This document shows positions 33,501 through 43,871 of a DNA stretch of 64,000 nt, in pieces. How positions within the stretch are numbered: the stretch's first letter is position 1; each line of letters opens with the position of its first letter. The stretch covers positions 62,001 through 126,000 of the forward strand of contig JAANDG010000297.1 of the NCBI GenBank assembly GCA_036852015.1, read 5' to 3'. The stretch is from Pelodera strongyloides (Eukaryota > Nematoda > Chromadorea > Rhabditida > Rhabditidae). Both the position numbers and the translations under genes were made by a program. The notes below the pieces were generated by a model. It saw only the letters and a program-made list of their open reading frames with translations. It was not told where the DNA came from and made no database searches.

Positions 33501-33681
33501 ATATCTTCACACAAACAATTCAGACGCCCCAAACACATGTTTTCATCATTATGTACCAACCAACGGGGTCCTGAAAACGTTCCACTTCGTGCATTGCTTC
33601 AAAATCATCCGTTGACTCTCGTTCTGTTGCCGCTTGGCAGAATAACAGAAATGTAATAATTATTTGACGATAGCAACACAT
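24538..33681 (-). CDS. Secreted cysteine-rich family, copy B, eight exons
   Basis: Exons in coding order: 33,561-33,681; 32,616-32,788; 32,009-32,125; 31,855-31,914; 25,913-26,086; 25,672-25,826; 24,682-24,795; 24,538-24,556. Total 933 nt, 310 aa, all in phase. Signal peptide at residues 1-17. The cysteine pattern of A is kept, with FRCSKFS, GTCVAI, KYYC, DETCW and CLDEDGC all present. Exon 7 is two codons shorter than in A and ends at a GC donor (ATAATGCAAGT) in place of ATAATGTAAGT. The exon 1 donor (GTTGGT) is weak. Intron 4 spans about 5.8 kb and contains a MITE, a SINE, a satellite array and paired direct repeats. A reverse-strand AATAAA lies near 24,423. Intact coding capacity argues for a live gene despite the burdened intron. 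Confidence 0.75.
25070..25362. mobile_element. Palindromic element in intron 6 of gene B
   Basis: TGGGGTTTCCATGTTTGCGA with CACCTGCGAAAATGTCAAAC, and the inverse GTTTGACATTTTCGCAGGTG with TGGAAACCCCA. Arms are about 80 bp and share GGACAGCGGTTTGAC. Its ends recall MITE family 2. Confidence 0.75.
26146..26622. mobile_element. TTAA MITE, 477-bp palindrome
   Basis: TTAAAGGGATAGGTTCACC at the left; GGTGAACC-type inverse GTGAACCTATTCCTTTAA at the right. Inner arms match (GAATTGCACCTTTTT / AAAAAGGTGCAAAT; GTACCGCAGCC / GGCTGCGGTAC). A decayed relative lies at 40,148-40,560. Confidence 0.88.
26818..27060 (+). mobile_element. SINE family 1 directly abutting the satellite array
   Basis: Head TGGGTAGCACACCCGACTCT, B box GTTCGATCC at 26,855-26,863. 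Body matches 21,447 onward, through TCGTGTCAACCCCGTGCTTA and TTTTGACGTGTATTTATGG. The next bases (GGATACAAACAAGTACATC) are already satellite monomer. Confidence 0.8.
27060..28645 (+). repeat. Degenerate, rearranged part of the 160-bp satellite
   Basis: Monomers of the same sequence as 29,881-31,735 but with many small insertions, deletions and local duplications (for example GTGCGTGCTCAGCAAGTGCGT near 27,950). The density of indels is unlike the clean array that follows. It may be old array edge or assembly noise. Confidence 0.85.
28791..28871 (+). ncRNA. Hammerhead-ribozyme-like core, copy 1 (interrupted)
   Basis: Stem I strands CATCGCA (28,791-28,797) and TGCGAATG (28,864-28,871), CTGATGA at 28,798-28,804 and GTC at 28,861-28,863 match copy 2. 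The stem II region has been replaced by a stretch resembling the satellite (GGGCATACAATCATGGT), so it is unlikely to be active. Confidence 0.35.
29754..29801 (+). ncRNA. Hammerhead-ribozyme-like motif, copy 2 (type I, minimal stem III)
   Basis: The order of elements is: stem I strand CATCGCA (29,754-29,760); CTGATGA (29,761-29,767); stem II GACCC-AACC-CGGGC with one bulged A; AAAA at 29,782-29,785; a two-pair stem III, C..G, around CCTC; GTC at 29,791-29,793 as the predicted cleavage site; TGCGAATG pairing back to CATCGCA with one bulge. The canonical GAAA reads AAAA, which would cripple catalysis. An alternative stem II (GACCC with GGGTC at 29,801-29,805) is followed by an intact GAAAC. Confidence 0.4.
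29881..31735 (+). repeat. 160-bp satellite, about 11.6 near-identical monomers
   Basis: Head-to-tail units of 160 bp, each with GTGGTACAATCCAAGTCGTG, CAAACAAGTACATCGTCAAT, GAGCAAGTGCGTGCTCAG and GACATGTCGAGGCATAC. Differences are single bases. One unit near 30,483-30,545 is 161 bp and carries four further changes. A 13-base direct repeat (TGGTACAATCCAA) occurs twice per unit. Overlapping 125- and 232-codon frames on both strands arise because the monomer lacks stops in places; they are not genes. Confidence 0.97.
32936..33080. mobile_element. MITE family 1 copy, right end replaced
   Basis: AAAGCGAAATGCCGGCCGG.. to ..AAGTCAGTTGTCCACGAT, then TTAAAGCGGTATTCCGTCAT, the left end of another TTAA-type repeat. 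Lies in intron 1 of gene B. Confidence 0.6.
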
Positions 33682-34637
33682 CAGATGCCGAAAACGACGA
33701 ATTATGAAAATGGAAATGCATTCAAATCAATTCAAATTTTTGATTTGCAATTATTTTTAAAAAGCCCTTTGCATAAATAATTGAGTAGCATGTGGATCAA
33801 AGCGATTAGAGCGCAGGTTTTTCGTGGACTGCATCTTGTGTATTTATGCTAATTGGGCTCGCGTTCGATACACACGTCAGCTTACATCGCGTCCGTGGAG
33901 GAGTGCAGGAGAACGATCCTGAGGAGGATATTTTGCTCGATCACAGTGCTTCTGGCAAGTTACTGGACGACGCTACGGTTTTGTACCCTTTCCGCTAACC
34001 AGCAGGAATCGGTTCTCACCATGGTGTTTTGCGGAAACTCTGTCAACATTTAACGGACTACGGCGTCTACTTGAGTGCAACGTTCGCTGATTCCACCTGC
34101 TACGCCGGGCTTGTTTAGCGCTCAGTGTTGATTCTTCAGGTTTTAATGTCAGTTCCCTTTGCTAAACTATTTAGTCAACATTTCCTGCTTCACATGTTTA
34201 CCTCACCTACTTCCAACGCTCGTAAACCGTAAACTTATTGGAAACTGAAAACCCCGATGGCTAACTATTTTAGTGCACGGTACAAGTCTGTTGAAGCGAT
34301 CTGTCACCAGATGTATAGTAAACAGAAAGTCTCTAGTCTACCAGTATTATGTATCACTGCTGAACACATTTTCACCTCTGCAGCATCGTCCTGGAAAACT
34401 GAAAACCCCGATATGTGGCCCGATCAAGTCCCCAAAATAATTGGGCACGGGTCGGGATTTTCAGTTTCCTGTGGATATCCAGAATTGGTACATATTAAGG
34501 GAAAGCGGATAAGTGTACAAACAAAACCATTTTATTGTAAATAAGTTTCTCATTAAAATAATTTACATAATTATTATTATTGGTTATTTTGTAGATTTCT
34601 TGCATACATGTCTTCCTGATTCTCCTTGAAGCGAGGC
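33682..34637. other. Between genes B and C; hairpin near 34,394-34,470
   Basis: Contains a MITE family 1 remnant (33,800-33,850). A hairpin pairs GGAAAACTGAAAACCCCGA at 34,394 with TCGGGATTTTCAGTTTCC at 34,453, and a further direct copy of the left arm lies at 34,238. Reverse-strand AATAAA at 34,531-34,536 is the likely poly(A) signal of gene C. A short open frame at 34,257-34,544 spans the hairpin and was not called as a gene. Confidence 0.5.
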
Positions 34638-37600
34638 TTACCACACACACCTGGTTCTAAAAACAGAATATTAAAACATCGTTTAGTATTAGTTTTCGAG
34701 CCAGAAGCATGATACATTGGTTTATGAAAGCACTTACAGTATTACGGCGATGTAAGTTTGCTTCCATCGTAGTAGCGCACATGAGGAGTGATCTTCTTTT
34801 CCTGTGTTTGCGGTACTTATTTCTCCTTCTTTTCCTTCTTCATACAGAAGATGGAACCTATGTATAAGAGATTATTTATTGGTAAACTAAGGTGTAACAT
34901 TTCACAGAGTGTGCATTTCATTTGAAAGCGACAGACATCAAACACACGACGCAATTTGTGTATCTCACTATGTACGTAAACCAGGCTGTTATAGTCCGAA
35001 ATAAAAGTTAGACTTTGCACGCTCAGGCTTACCGAAAGTACTCGCACATTAACTTTAATTGTTCTTCCGTTTTTCCAGACTCTCTTACGATCAGCCGGTC
35101 GTAATTTGCATATTTTGCTTGCGGAATTAGATCTGTCAGTGCGCAATAATTGATGAAACTGTGGTGCCATGATCCGAAAGATGCGTTCTGAAAAGCGGAA
35201 TTTCTTTAAATTCATTGAAACGTGAAGGAAAGGGTCGCGCAGAAAAACGGTATGAGCGGCGCGCAAAGAGAGATGACCGTAGCTAGTGCCGCCCAGTCAG
35301 TTCTGTTAACAGGGTAGGCAGGCCAGAGGCCGTATTCACCAACCCACAGGGAGCCCTCCCTAGGCTCACGGTCGCTCTGAATCTCTTCTGTTCTCACACT
35401 CTCCACGCACTCTTTGGCTCCCTGGGGAGGCCAATGGGGGCTCCCTGGGTGTTGGTGAATACGGCCACAGATGTGAGCGTAAGGCAGGCCGGCAGGCGAC
35501 GGAAGGGCTAGGGGTGCGCGCCTCATTAAAATTTTTGGCCGCCTATTGGCAAAGTTTCCTCAGTGTAGTCTTAAATAGAGTTGTATATAAGTGAAAGTAT
35601 ATCGCATACCTTGAGTTGTTCAGTTGCAATATACTTTACACAATATGGAACGTCGTCTCCGTAATACTCCATAATATTGAAACATCCATCTTCGTCGAGA
35701 CAAATTTTGTCGTACACATTTTGAACCCAATATCGTCGCATTTGTCGATAATTGTAGCATTCTGTAGTGATCTCCTTGAGCTTCTAAATAAATGCCAGCT
35801 CATGTCATGATGCAGTACAGTTGCCTTTTTGCAGGGCCGAACGTCTCGGAATCGAAGGCGGAGACAGATCTTGAGAATAGATTGAGGGAGTCTCATAATA
35901 ACCACTCTGACTCAGCGAGTTTTTTTTCTGAGCGAACATGAAGAATAAAGCAAAAATATGTAACAGCAAATGGGTAAACCCAATCCACCAGAGGAAAGAG
36001 ATCAAATAATTTGACTTCACTACAATCACTACTAGGGATGAAGAATGTGAAAAGAAAAGATTACCAAAAACAAAAGCATATTTGAAGCATACGAGCGCAC
36101 AAGGTAATAAAGCAAATAGAAAGTTTCAAGATGAGTATGGAAATTCATAATTAAAGGAAATATGTACCCACTTTTTGAAGTTAAGCTATATCATAAAACT
36201 TGTGGTGTTCCACATTCACGAAACAACTAATTGTACAAAAGTTTCCCCGTTAAAGCGAAATGCTAGCCCCTTTGGAAAATTTGCATACGATAAAAAAATC
36301 CTATGGATCCTACGCTAATTTTGTACGATTTTGTACGATCGTCCCACGGCAATCGTACAAAATTAGCATAGGATACATATGACTTGCGTATCATATGCAA
36401 ATTTTCCAAAGAGGCTAGCATTTCGCTTTAACAGAAAATGATTTGCAAAGATGACAGTTTGCATAGTAAACGCGTATAATGCGTATATTCATCCTAAATC
36501 ATTTCTAACAAAAAATTGTATTCATATCGGAAGTGATGTGCAGGGTGTTACAGATTTCAACAAATATGTGCATAACGCATGCAAAATCGAATGTTCGAAG
36601 TTACGTATTCAGTCGCCTATTTAAAGGGACAGGCCCATCAAATTAAACCTATATTTACGATTTCGTCTTAATTTTTATTTTAAAAGTGTTTATTTCAATA
36701 CATGCAAACCAAATTTTATCGACATTCACCCCCGGGAACTTTTTCCGACGAGCGCATCCAAAAATGTATACCGTTGCCTGACCCATCCTCTCGTTGTCTA
36801 TCCGCCCTGGTTGTCTGCTCTCTCGGTTTTTTTCTCTGGCACCTCTTTATTGAGCATACTCTCTCAAAAAAGTTCCCCGGGGTGAATGTGGATAAAAATT
36901 AGTGTGTATATATTGTAATAAACGCTGCTAATAAAAAATAACATGAAATCGTAAATATATGTTTATTTTGATGGGCATGTCCCTTTAAGCGCACGCGTGG
37001 CACGGATCTGCTACGGCTTGGTTTGACGTTTTGTCGCATGATTCGCTTCGATGAAATGTTCAATGAAAACACGTACGGCAAAATGGGGAAATGTACGCCC
37101 TTTTTGATGTTAAGCTGTATTAAAGGGAATATGTAGGCCCTTTTTGAAGTTAAGCTGTATTAATAGAATGCGTGTTGCCCATTAAGGAAACAATAACAAA
37201 AGTTGTCTACAATTAGCCACTTAAAAGAAAATCAATTACAAAGCTCGCCTTTTCCATAGTAAACGCTAATTCGGAACCCTTGCATAAATTTGGGTCCGAT
37301 TGAATAAATTTCAGTTTAAATCGGCAAATAGCAAGATTCAAGATGCAGCGCATTCCAATTTCGTATTTACATATTCAGTCGCCTATTTAAATTAAAGGAT
37401 CGCAGTCACTCCAAAATCGTCATTTTGCTTCGAGTTTACTTGAATTTAGTAAAGAATAAAGAAAAATACTTTGCCAAAACCGAATAATTTGAATTCCAAC
37501 TCAGGGAGTGAACAAGTAGAAAAGTAGTTCTACTTTGCTACCGCGGGATTATGAAACGTGTATTGATATGCCTGCAGACCCTTGCAGTATATGTAAAGAT

Positions 37601-40016
37601 ATAATATGCAGATATTTGCCGAAATAATTTGCCTACTCCCGATCGGGAACCAGCTGTATGAACACGTTTCGTGATCCTGCGGTAGCTAAGTAGAACTACT
37701 TTTCTACTTGTTCACTCCCTGAGTTGGAATTCAAATTATTCGGTTTTGGTAAAGTATTTGTCTCTATTCTTTGCTAAATACAAGTAAACTCGAAGACAAA
37801 CTACGATTTTGTAGTGACTGCGACCCTTTAACGTCTGGTATGGAAACGCTAGTTTCGCTTTTTTTTGCTCATTTTGAGTGCCTACATATTCGCTTTAATA
37901 GAATGTGTGTTCCTAGCTGTATTAATAGAATGTGTGTTCCTCATTAAGGAAACAACAACAAAAATTGTTAAAAGTTTCCCATTTAAAAGAAAATGATCTT
38001 CAAAATTCACCTTTTTCATAGTAAAAGCGTTTACTGACACCCTGGCTTACCCGGCAGTTCTGATGGAGCAAATTTTAGCATATGTGTGCAAACATCGTCA
38101 TATAGCGTGGAACAGCGACATATTTGCATGCAAATCAGAATATTCGAATTTACATATTCAGTCGCCTACTTAAGTTCATGTCTGATGTGGAAACTCCAGT
38201 TTCGCAGTTGTTTTGCGCATTTTGTGTGCCTACATATTCCCTTTAAGGGAGGAGGCTCACGAGAATGAAGTGCTCAAATAGTTCCCTTTTATCGAAAGAT
38301 GATGTTATTAATTTCCGGAAAACATGCTTTACAAAGCAAAAATTTTTAATTGGTAGGAGTAAAAAAAATGAATTCTATCAAAATTTTGGATCGTAGTGAA
38401 TAGTTGATTTCTATAGTGGGCACGCAAATTTACAAGCCATTTTGCAAGCCAGAACAAAATTTGCATGCCCAATATGGAAATCAAATCAACTATTTACTAC
38501 GATGAAAATTTTGATAGAATTCCTAGTTTTATATTGACTTACTCCTTCCAATTAAAAGCTTTTGCTTTGTAAAGCATGTTTTTCGGAAATTAATAACATA
38601 TTCTTTCGATAAAAGGAAAATATTTGAGCACTTCATTCTTGTTAGCCTCAAGGATATATGTGCCCCGTCAAAAACAAGCCGAACATTAGCAGATCCTTGC
38701 CAAGCGGGGGGCGACTGAATACGTAACTTCGAACATTCGAGTTTGCATGCATTATGCACATTAAATTTGTTGAAATCTGTAATTTACATGGGCGTCTTGG
38801 ACATTTGCTGTTTTACGGTATGAGCGATGAGCGCATCGGAAAACGTCTCACAGGGTTAATGAAGGCGACATTTGTTTTGTATATATTGCAATAAAAATGG
38901 TTTACAATCATTATATACGTATCGTAAACATAGGTTTACTTTGATGGACCTGTCCCTTTACTGCATGTCTGGTATGAAAACGCCAGTTTCGTGTTTTTTT
39001 GCGCATTTTGGCTGCATACATATTCGCTTTAATGAGAAGGCTTACCCAACATGTTTCGTCATCACTGGCAAATCGCTCAAAATATTCAACAAAGGTAGAT
39101 CCTATCTAAACATATAAAGTTCTAAATTATGCTCATTTACACATGCTGCGTACATATACAGGCGTCGTTATTTTGTTTCAAAAACCAGCTGATATTTCGT
39201 CTTGAAATAGGTATATCAAAGAAACTAACCAGTCGTATATCTGTGCAATAATTCCTCCTTCCATGCATTGCATCTTGGAATTTATAGATATTTCTCGTTT
39301 TTGCAACAGCAGACAACCCTTCATATATTGTACGAATATAAAATGGCTGGAAAAAAGAACATCCACGTCGAATATAAGGCAATATTTAGCGGGGTGCTAG
39401 CTAGCTACGTACTTCTCTACATTTACATTACTTAGCCTTCTTATTAAAGAGAATATGTATGCAGTCAAAATGTGCAAAAAAAGCACTTACCATCATCGGG
39501 TCAAAAGACGTAATGATCGGATAATGAACTATCGTCTTTTGGTCAGCGCCTATGTACAAGCATGTTCCTTTTTGGTCGCCAGGTGTGTCCCTGTAGTAAA
39601 TTCTGTCGTAATAAAACCCGACAAAGTCAAATCTTTTGTATGAGAATTGGGAGCATCGAAAATCTGAAAGTTGAGAGAACCATCAGGCAAGAAACAATGC
39701 GAACATATTACCATATGAATCATTTTTGCTGCGTGGAGTTACCGCAAGCTCTTTTTTGATACGTCCTTCTTTCAAACTCTTTTCAATACATATGTATATC
39801 GTCTCACTAACAAGCCACACTCTCCAAAAACTATTGTTTATCTGAACTCTGAACTATCATGTTAATTACGCACTGACCCACTGGTTTCTGAAAACGTTTC
39901 TTTACTTGGTGCATGGTTTCAAAGTCATCCGTTGTATCCCGTTCAAAAGCTGTGGTTTGGCAGAATAGAAGAAATATAAGGATTGAGCAAGTAAAAATTG
40001 GTCGAAATAGCCGCAT
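34638..40016 (-). CDS. Secreted cysteine-rich family, copy C, eight exons
   Basis: Exons in coding order: 39,878-40,016; 39,491-39,663; 39,230-39,346; 39,046-39,105; 35,610-35,783; 35,033-35,187; 34,738-34,857; 34,638-34,656. Total 957 nt, 318 aa, all in phase. The signal peptide is longer than in A and B (MRLFRPIFTCSILIFLLFCQ start). An upstream in-frame ATG at 40,091 would add 25 residues and is less likely. The fold-defining residues match A: FRCSQFSYKRF, KGTC, NYC, DETCW, CLDEDGC, NASFGSWHHSFINYC. Intron 4 (about 3.3 kb) is filled with TTAA MITEs. Poly(A) signal AATAAA lies about 105 bases past the stop. Function unknown. Confidence 0.8.
35331..35468. mobile_element. MITE with GGCCGTATTCACCAAC ends
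   Basis: GGCCGTATTCACCAACCCAC and the inverse GTTGGTGAATACGGCC; inner arms AGGGAGCCCTCCC / GGGGGCTCCCT. Lies in intron 5 of gene C; the identical insertion is at 61,010-61,155 in gene E. Confidence 0.88.
36250..36431. mobile_element. TTAA MITE, 182-bp palindrome
   Basis: TTAAAGCGAAATGCTAGCCCC to GGCTAGCATTTCGCTTTAA; arms match to the centre (GAAAATTTGCATACGATA / ATCATATGCAAATTTTC). The orthologous copy in gene E is at 61,930-62,100, with an 11-bp difference at the loop (TTTTGTACGAT repeated here). Confidence 0.9.
36621..36988. mobile_element. TTAA MITE with GGGACAGGCCCATCA ends
   Basis: TTAAAGGGACAGGCCCATCA to TGATGGGCATGTCCCTTTAA; inner inverted blocks (GTTCCCCGGGGTGAATG / CATTCACCCCCGGGAAC). 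Shared with gene E (62,290-62,657). Related solo insertion at 62,850-63,279. Confidence 0.9.
37392..37831. mobile_element. TTAA MITE present in copy C, absent from copy E
   Basis: TTAAAGGATCGCAGTCACTCC to AGTGACTGCGACCCTTTAA, about 440 bp and palindromic (GAGTGAACAAGTAGAAAAGT inverted near the right end). The gene E copy has the empty site AAATTAACGTCTGG at 63,485-63,495 with a single TTAA. Confidence 0.95.
38245..38655. mobile_element. Palindromic MITE with GGAGGCTCACGAGAATGAAG end
   Basis: TTAAGGGAGGAGGCTCACGAG at the left. Inverse arms at the right carry TTCGATAAAAGGAAAATATT, CACTTCATTCTTGTTAGCCT. The right terminus has decayed. The same GGAGGCTCACG end appears at 42,077 and, inverted (CACGTGAGCCTCCTCC), near 42,762 and 43,163. 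Confidence 0.75.
38656..39045. other. Transposon remnants in intron 4 of gene C
   Basis: Includes GTTTACTTTGATGGACCTGTCCCTTTA near 38,934-38,960, a right half of the GGGACAGGCCCA MITE. No exon besides those of gene C. Confidence 0.45.
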
Positions 40017-40597
40017 CGCAGCAATGTAGAGGATGCAATGTTGATATGCAAATACTCCGAGCAACTTAAATTCAAATCTACTTATTTGCATGCATTAACA
40101 TCAGTAATCGCCGTCGTTAGAACAAGTTTCGCGTTTACTGTAATTCAAGGGATAGGGGCACTAGGTTGGAATTGCACATTTTTAAACATTTTATATGATA
40201 GTATAGACTATGCTGGATAGGAAAATTACAGTAAATCAGGAAAACAATAGGAAAATTACAGTAAATTGTCTTTGCTCTTCGAGGCAGGAGTTTCCTCAAA
40301 AACGAAGCTACATCGAATAACCGGACAGCAGCCGTAGTTGAACGGTACGCCAAACAGTGTCAAGTGCGAAATAGCGTGATAGAGCTGGAGACGCTAGAAA
40401 ATTCAGGGCTTTATATTCACGCTCTATATTAACAACTCTCTCTACACCTCTAGTCCTGTCACTCCATTTCACACTTGTAACGCAGTTTGGTACACCGTTT
40501 AAATACGGCTGCGGCAGGCCGGTTGTTTTATAAATGCGGGGTAGCTTAGCTTCTGAGCATGCTCCTGACTCAAGGAGCCAATAGACCAAGACGCCAA

Positions 40598-41450
40598 GAG
40601 CCAATGTGTTTTGAGAACCAAAACACCGTGATTTCGGTTCCTACTTACCATCATACCATGCATTGTTTTTGAGACGGCCAGTGACAACTTTGAAACCACC
40701 CCCAGGCGAGGGTATCATGGGCGATCCCTGAAAAATTTTTCATCTGGAACTCGTCACCTACTGCTCAGGACCTCTGCGGAACATGTCATAAGCTCACTTC
40801 GAAATTGAATTTTGAACTCCCTTGAATAAAAGCGCACGCACTTGTGGCGTAAAAGATTTACAAAACACGCTATTTCAGCTCCTACGTACCACGGTGTTTT
40901 GAGAGCAAAACACCGTGATTTCAGTTACGAGTTACCACGGAGTTTTGAGAACCGGAACCCCATAATTTCAGTTCCTAACCTTACCACGATGTTCTGAGAA
41001 GCAAAACGCTGTAATTTCCGTTCCTAATTACCACTGTGCTTTGAGAACCAAAACTCCGTGCTTTCAGTTCTTAGTTACCACGGTGTTTTGAAAACCAAAA
41101 CGCCGTTTTTTCAGTTCTTACTTACCACGGTTCTTTGAGAACCAAAACATCGTGATTTCAGCTCCTACTTACCACGGTGTTTGAGAAACACCGTGATTTC
41201 ATCTCCCACCATTGCTCGTTCTTCTTACCACGGTATTTCAGTTACTACTTAACACGGTGTTTTGAGAAACAAAAAAAGTGATTTCATTAGCACTTACCAC
41301 GGTGCTTTGAGAACCAAAACACCGTGTTAGTTTCCACTTAACACTGTGTTTTGAGGATCAATACACCGTGAATTCAGCTACCGCTACCACTTTTGTTGAG
41401 AAAGACCGTGATTTCAGTTCCCATTTACCACGAGCTTTGAGAACTGAATT
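40598..41450. repeat. Tandem array of about 13 hairpin units, roughly 47 bp each
   Basis: Each unit reads TTACCACGGTGTTTTGAGAA then CCAAAACACCGTGATTTCAG plus a variable linker. CACGGTGTTTTG and CAAAACACCGTG form a stem around GAGAAC. Units are 80-95% alike with loop and stem changes. A SINE family 2 fragment interrupts at 40,655-40,760. Single half-units (GTGTTTTGAGAACCGTAGG) recur in the 401-bp repeat downstream. Confidence 0.9.
40655..40760 (+). mobile_element. SINE family 2 body fragment
   Basis: ACCACCCCCAGGCGAGGGTATCATGGGCGATCCCT matches the region downstream of the tRNA-like head at 23,035-23,222 (in opposite orientation). No head is present. Confidence 0.5.
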
Positions 41451-42076
41451 GACTAATACAATATGAGTATACTGTATCAGTCAAAGCTTGGAAAACACGA
41501 GCTCTTGATAGAACCTTTTATCGATACAAACGGAGGTAGTCTGTCTTGGTCTTGGCTTATAAAGTCCGAAGAATAGGGGGCCTCCAGGCCACTTCCGTAC
41601 GGCAGGCGGCGGGGATTTCTTCCACTACGGCGCTGGTCACTTAAGCTCACCACAGAGCTATCCACACTACGGTTTGGAGACGGTACCGTTCACCGTGAGC
41701 AGTATTAAGGAACTGTCCAACCTTTGGCAGTTTTAAGGAACTCTGTCAACTTGTGCGGGTTTTATAGAGGACGCCCGCCTCTTTATAGATCAGGATGCTG
41801 TAGTCAAGGCTTACTCTTCCTGTTACCAGTAAGAGCTGTCAGCTATTGAAGAAGATCAGGAACTGATACTCAACTCCTTCAGCAGGAGTTTATATTACTA
41901 TAGTTAGATGCTAATAGTTACTGTAACAAGGCCAGATTTTGCCGTTCTTTCAAAAAACCCAGATTTCGCCCCCTGTATATTTTCCGAAAAACCCCGATTT
42001 TTCGCAAATCCCCGATTTTTTGAGGGACTTGATAGCGAGAAATCGGGGTTTTGGTTTCTCATGACCGTGATTTCAG
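41451..42076. other. No gene seen
   Basis: Spacer with an internal AAACCCC/GATTTTTCG-rich imperfect palindrome at about 41,940-42,060 (AAAAACCCCGATTTTT..GAAATCGGGGTTTT). Confidence 0.35.
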
Positions 42077-42540
42077 TTAGGAGGCTCACGAAAAGAACAC
42101 CGTCGATTTTTTTCCCTTTTACCGAAGGACCAAAAAAAAACGTATTGGGTATAGCAGTTTAGTCTGAAGGAATTAATTAATCCAAAGAGCATGAATTCAA
42201 ATAAAATAATACCAGCCGTTCACTGCAGAACCGATAAAACATTCATGTGTACAAAGTCATTTGTAATTGTGGAAACGTATGAGTCTATATTTCTATTTGA
42301 ATGCAAATTTGCCATTGAAGGTGCTCTATGCAGATTATTTTTACCCGTATGATAAGCTACCAGAGGCCGTATTCACCACTCCGTTTACCCCGGAGAACAC
42401 TCCCCTGTGTGTTGCTGAGGGTTCGAATCTCGGCAGTGACTAAGATTTTGTCGATTGTAAGATTGTTATTAGGAAAGTTTACGAGTGTTTCGTTGTGGGT
42501 ATACAAACTTCAAACATCTAACCTCTTCTCCTTTATATAA

Positions 42541-43830
42541 TAAGATTTCGAAGCTGAACAGGCAAATTACATTCATTTTCTAATAGAATACAAATTTGCG
42601 TGTTCACCGTTGAAATTAGCCGTCTACTACGATCAGAAATTTTGATTAAAATTCAAAGCGTTATTACTTCAAATTAAAAATGTATGCTTCAAGGCTTGTT
42701 TATTAGAAGCTAACATAATCTTCTTTCGATAAAATTAACGGCATTGAACACGTGGATCACGTGAGCCTCCTCCTTTGCTTGTGTTTTGAGAACCGTAGGA
42801 CCATAGGCTGATTAGCATGAGAAGAGTGATTAGCATAGCGGGAGAATATGCAAATACGCAAAAATGTCTAGTTTTCGCATTTCAAAGAGAGTCCTCACTC
42901 CAACATTTGTTCTTTACTACGTGGTCGCACTTTTTTATTTCAGTATTGCTTTTTCAGTAACAGGCAAATTACATTCATTTTCTAATAGAATACAAATTTG
43001 CATGTTCACCGTTGAAATTAGCCGTCTACTACGATCAGAAATTTTGATAAAATTCAAAGCGTTATTACTTCAAATTAAAAATGTATGCTTCAAGGCTTGT
43101 TTATTAGAAGCTAACATAATCTTCTTTCGATAAAATTAACGGCATTGAACACGTGGATCACGTGAGCCTCCTCCTTTGCTTGTGTTTTGAGAACCGTAGG
43201 ACCATAGGCTGATTAGCATGAGAAGAGTGATTAGCATAGCGGGAGAATATGCAAATACGCAAAAATGTCTAGTTTTCGCATTTCAAAGAGAGTCCTCACT
43301 CCAACATTTGTTCTTTACTACGTGGTCGCACTTTTTTATTTCAGTATTGCTTTTTCAGTAACAGGCAAATTACATTCATTTTCTAATAGAATACAAATTT
43401 GCATGTTCACCGTTGAAATTAGCCGTCTACTACGATCAGAAATTTTGATAAAATTCAAAGCGTTATTACTTCAAATTAAAAATGTACGCTTCAAGGCTTG
43501 TTTATAAGAAGCTAACATCACCTTCTTTCGATAAAATTAACGGCATTGAACACTGTATCTTTTCAATTTCTCCTAGTAGTAAAAATTTTCGCGTTCGGGA
43601 TGATCTTTCCGAAAGGAAAACATGAGCCTCCTCCTTTGCTTGTGTTTTGAGAACCGTAGGACCATAGGCTGATTAGCATGAGAAGAGTGATTAGCATAGC
43701 GGGAGAATATGCAAATACGCAAAAATGTCTAGTTTTCGCATTTCAAAGAGAGCCTTCACTCCAACATTTGTTCTTTACTACGTGGTCGCACATTTCTTTT
43801 TCAGTATTGCTTTTTTTACATTCGGCACTT
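42541..43830 (+). repeat. 401-bp tandem repeat, three units, 5' of the CGGC membrane-protein gene
   Basis: AACAGGCAAATTACATTCAT ... GTGAGCCTCCTCCTTTGC ... TTAGCATGAGAAGAGTGATT ... TTGCTTTTTCAGT repeats with period 401. Units 1 and 2 are almost identical. Unit 3 carries a 70-bp insertion at about 43,552-43,621. The ends of an old GGAGGCTCACG MITE are included. Open frames of 80-89 codons recur only because of the repeat. Confidence 0.93.
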
Positions 43831-43871
43831 TGGTATTTTGGTACTCATTACTATATAAGCGAACGATTTAG

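Larger units (their letters stand above)
34740..38050. repeat. Segmental duplication block, partner of 60,414-63,640
   Basis: Nearly identical to the gene E region over more than 3 kb, including exons 5-7 and most of intron 4. The differences are mainly whole transposon insertions present in one copy only, at exact TTAA sites. Confidence 0.9.

Noticed and set aside
34817..35266. 149-codon and 213-codon (60,568-61,209) minus-strand frames
   Set aside because: They read through exon 6 of genes C and E in the wrong frame and across the GGCCGTATTCACC MITE. The phase-consistent exon model is better.
40880..41450. CRISPR array
   Set aside because: Units are adjacent degenerate hairpins without unique spacers, in an animal genome.
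42864..43507. Two near-identical 80-89 codon frames starting MSSFRISKRVLTP
   Set aside because: They differ only because the 401-bp unit is tandemly repeated; frames cross MITE ends and have no independent coding signals.
43851..43860. TATATAAG as the promoter TATA box of the CGGC membrane-protein gene
   Set aside because: Only about 13-20 bases before the ATG, too close for a start site about 30 bases downstream; more likely part of a region before a splice acceptor.
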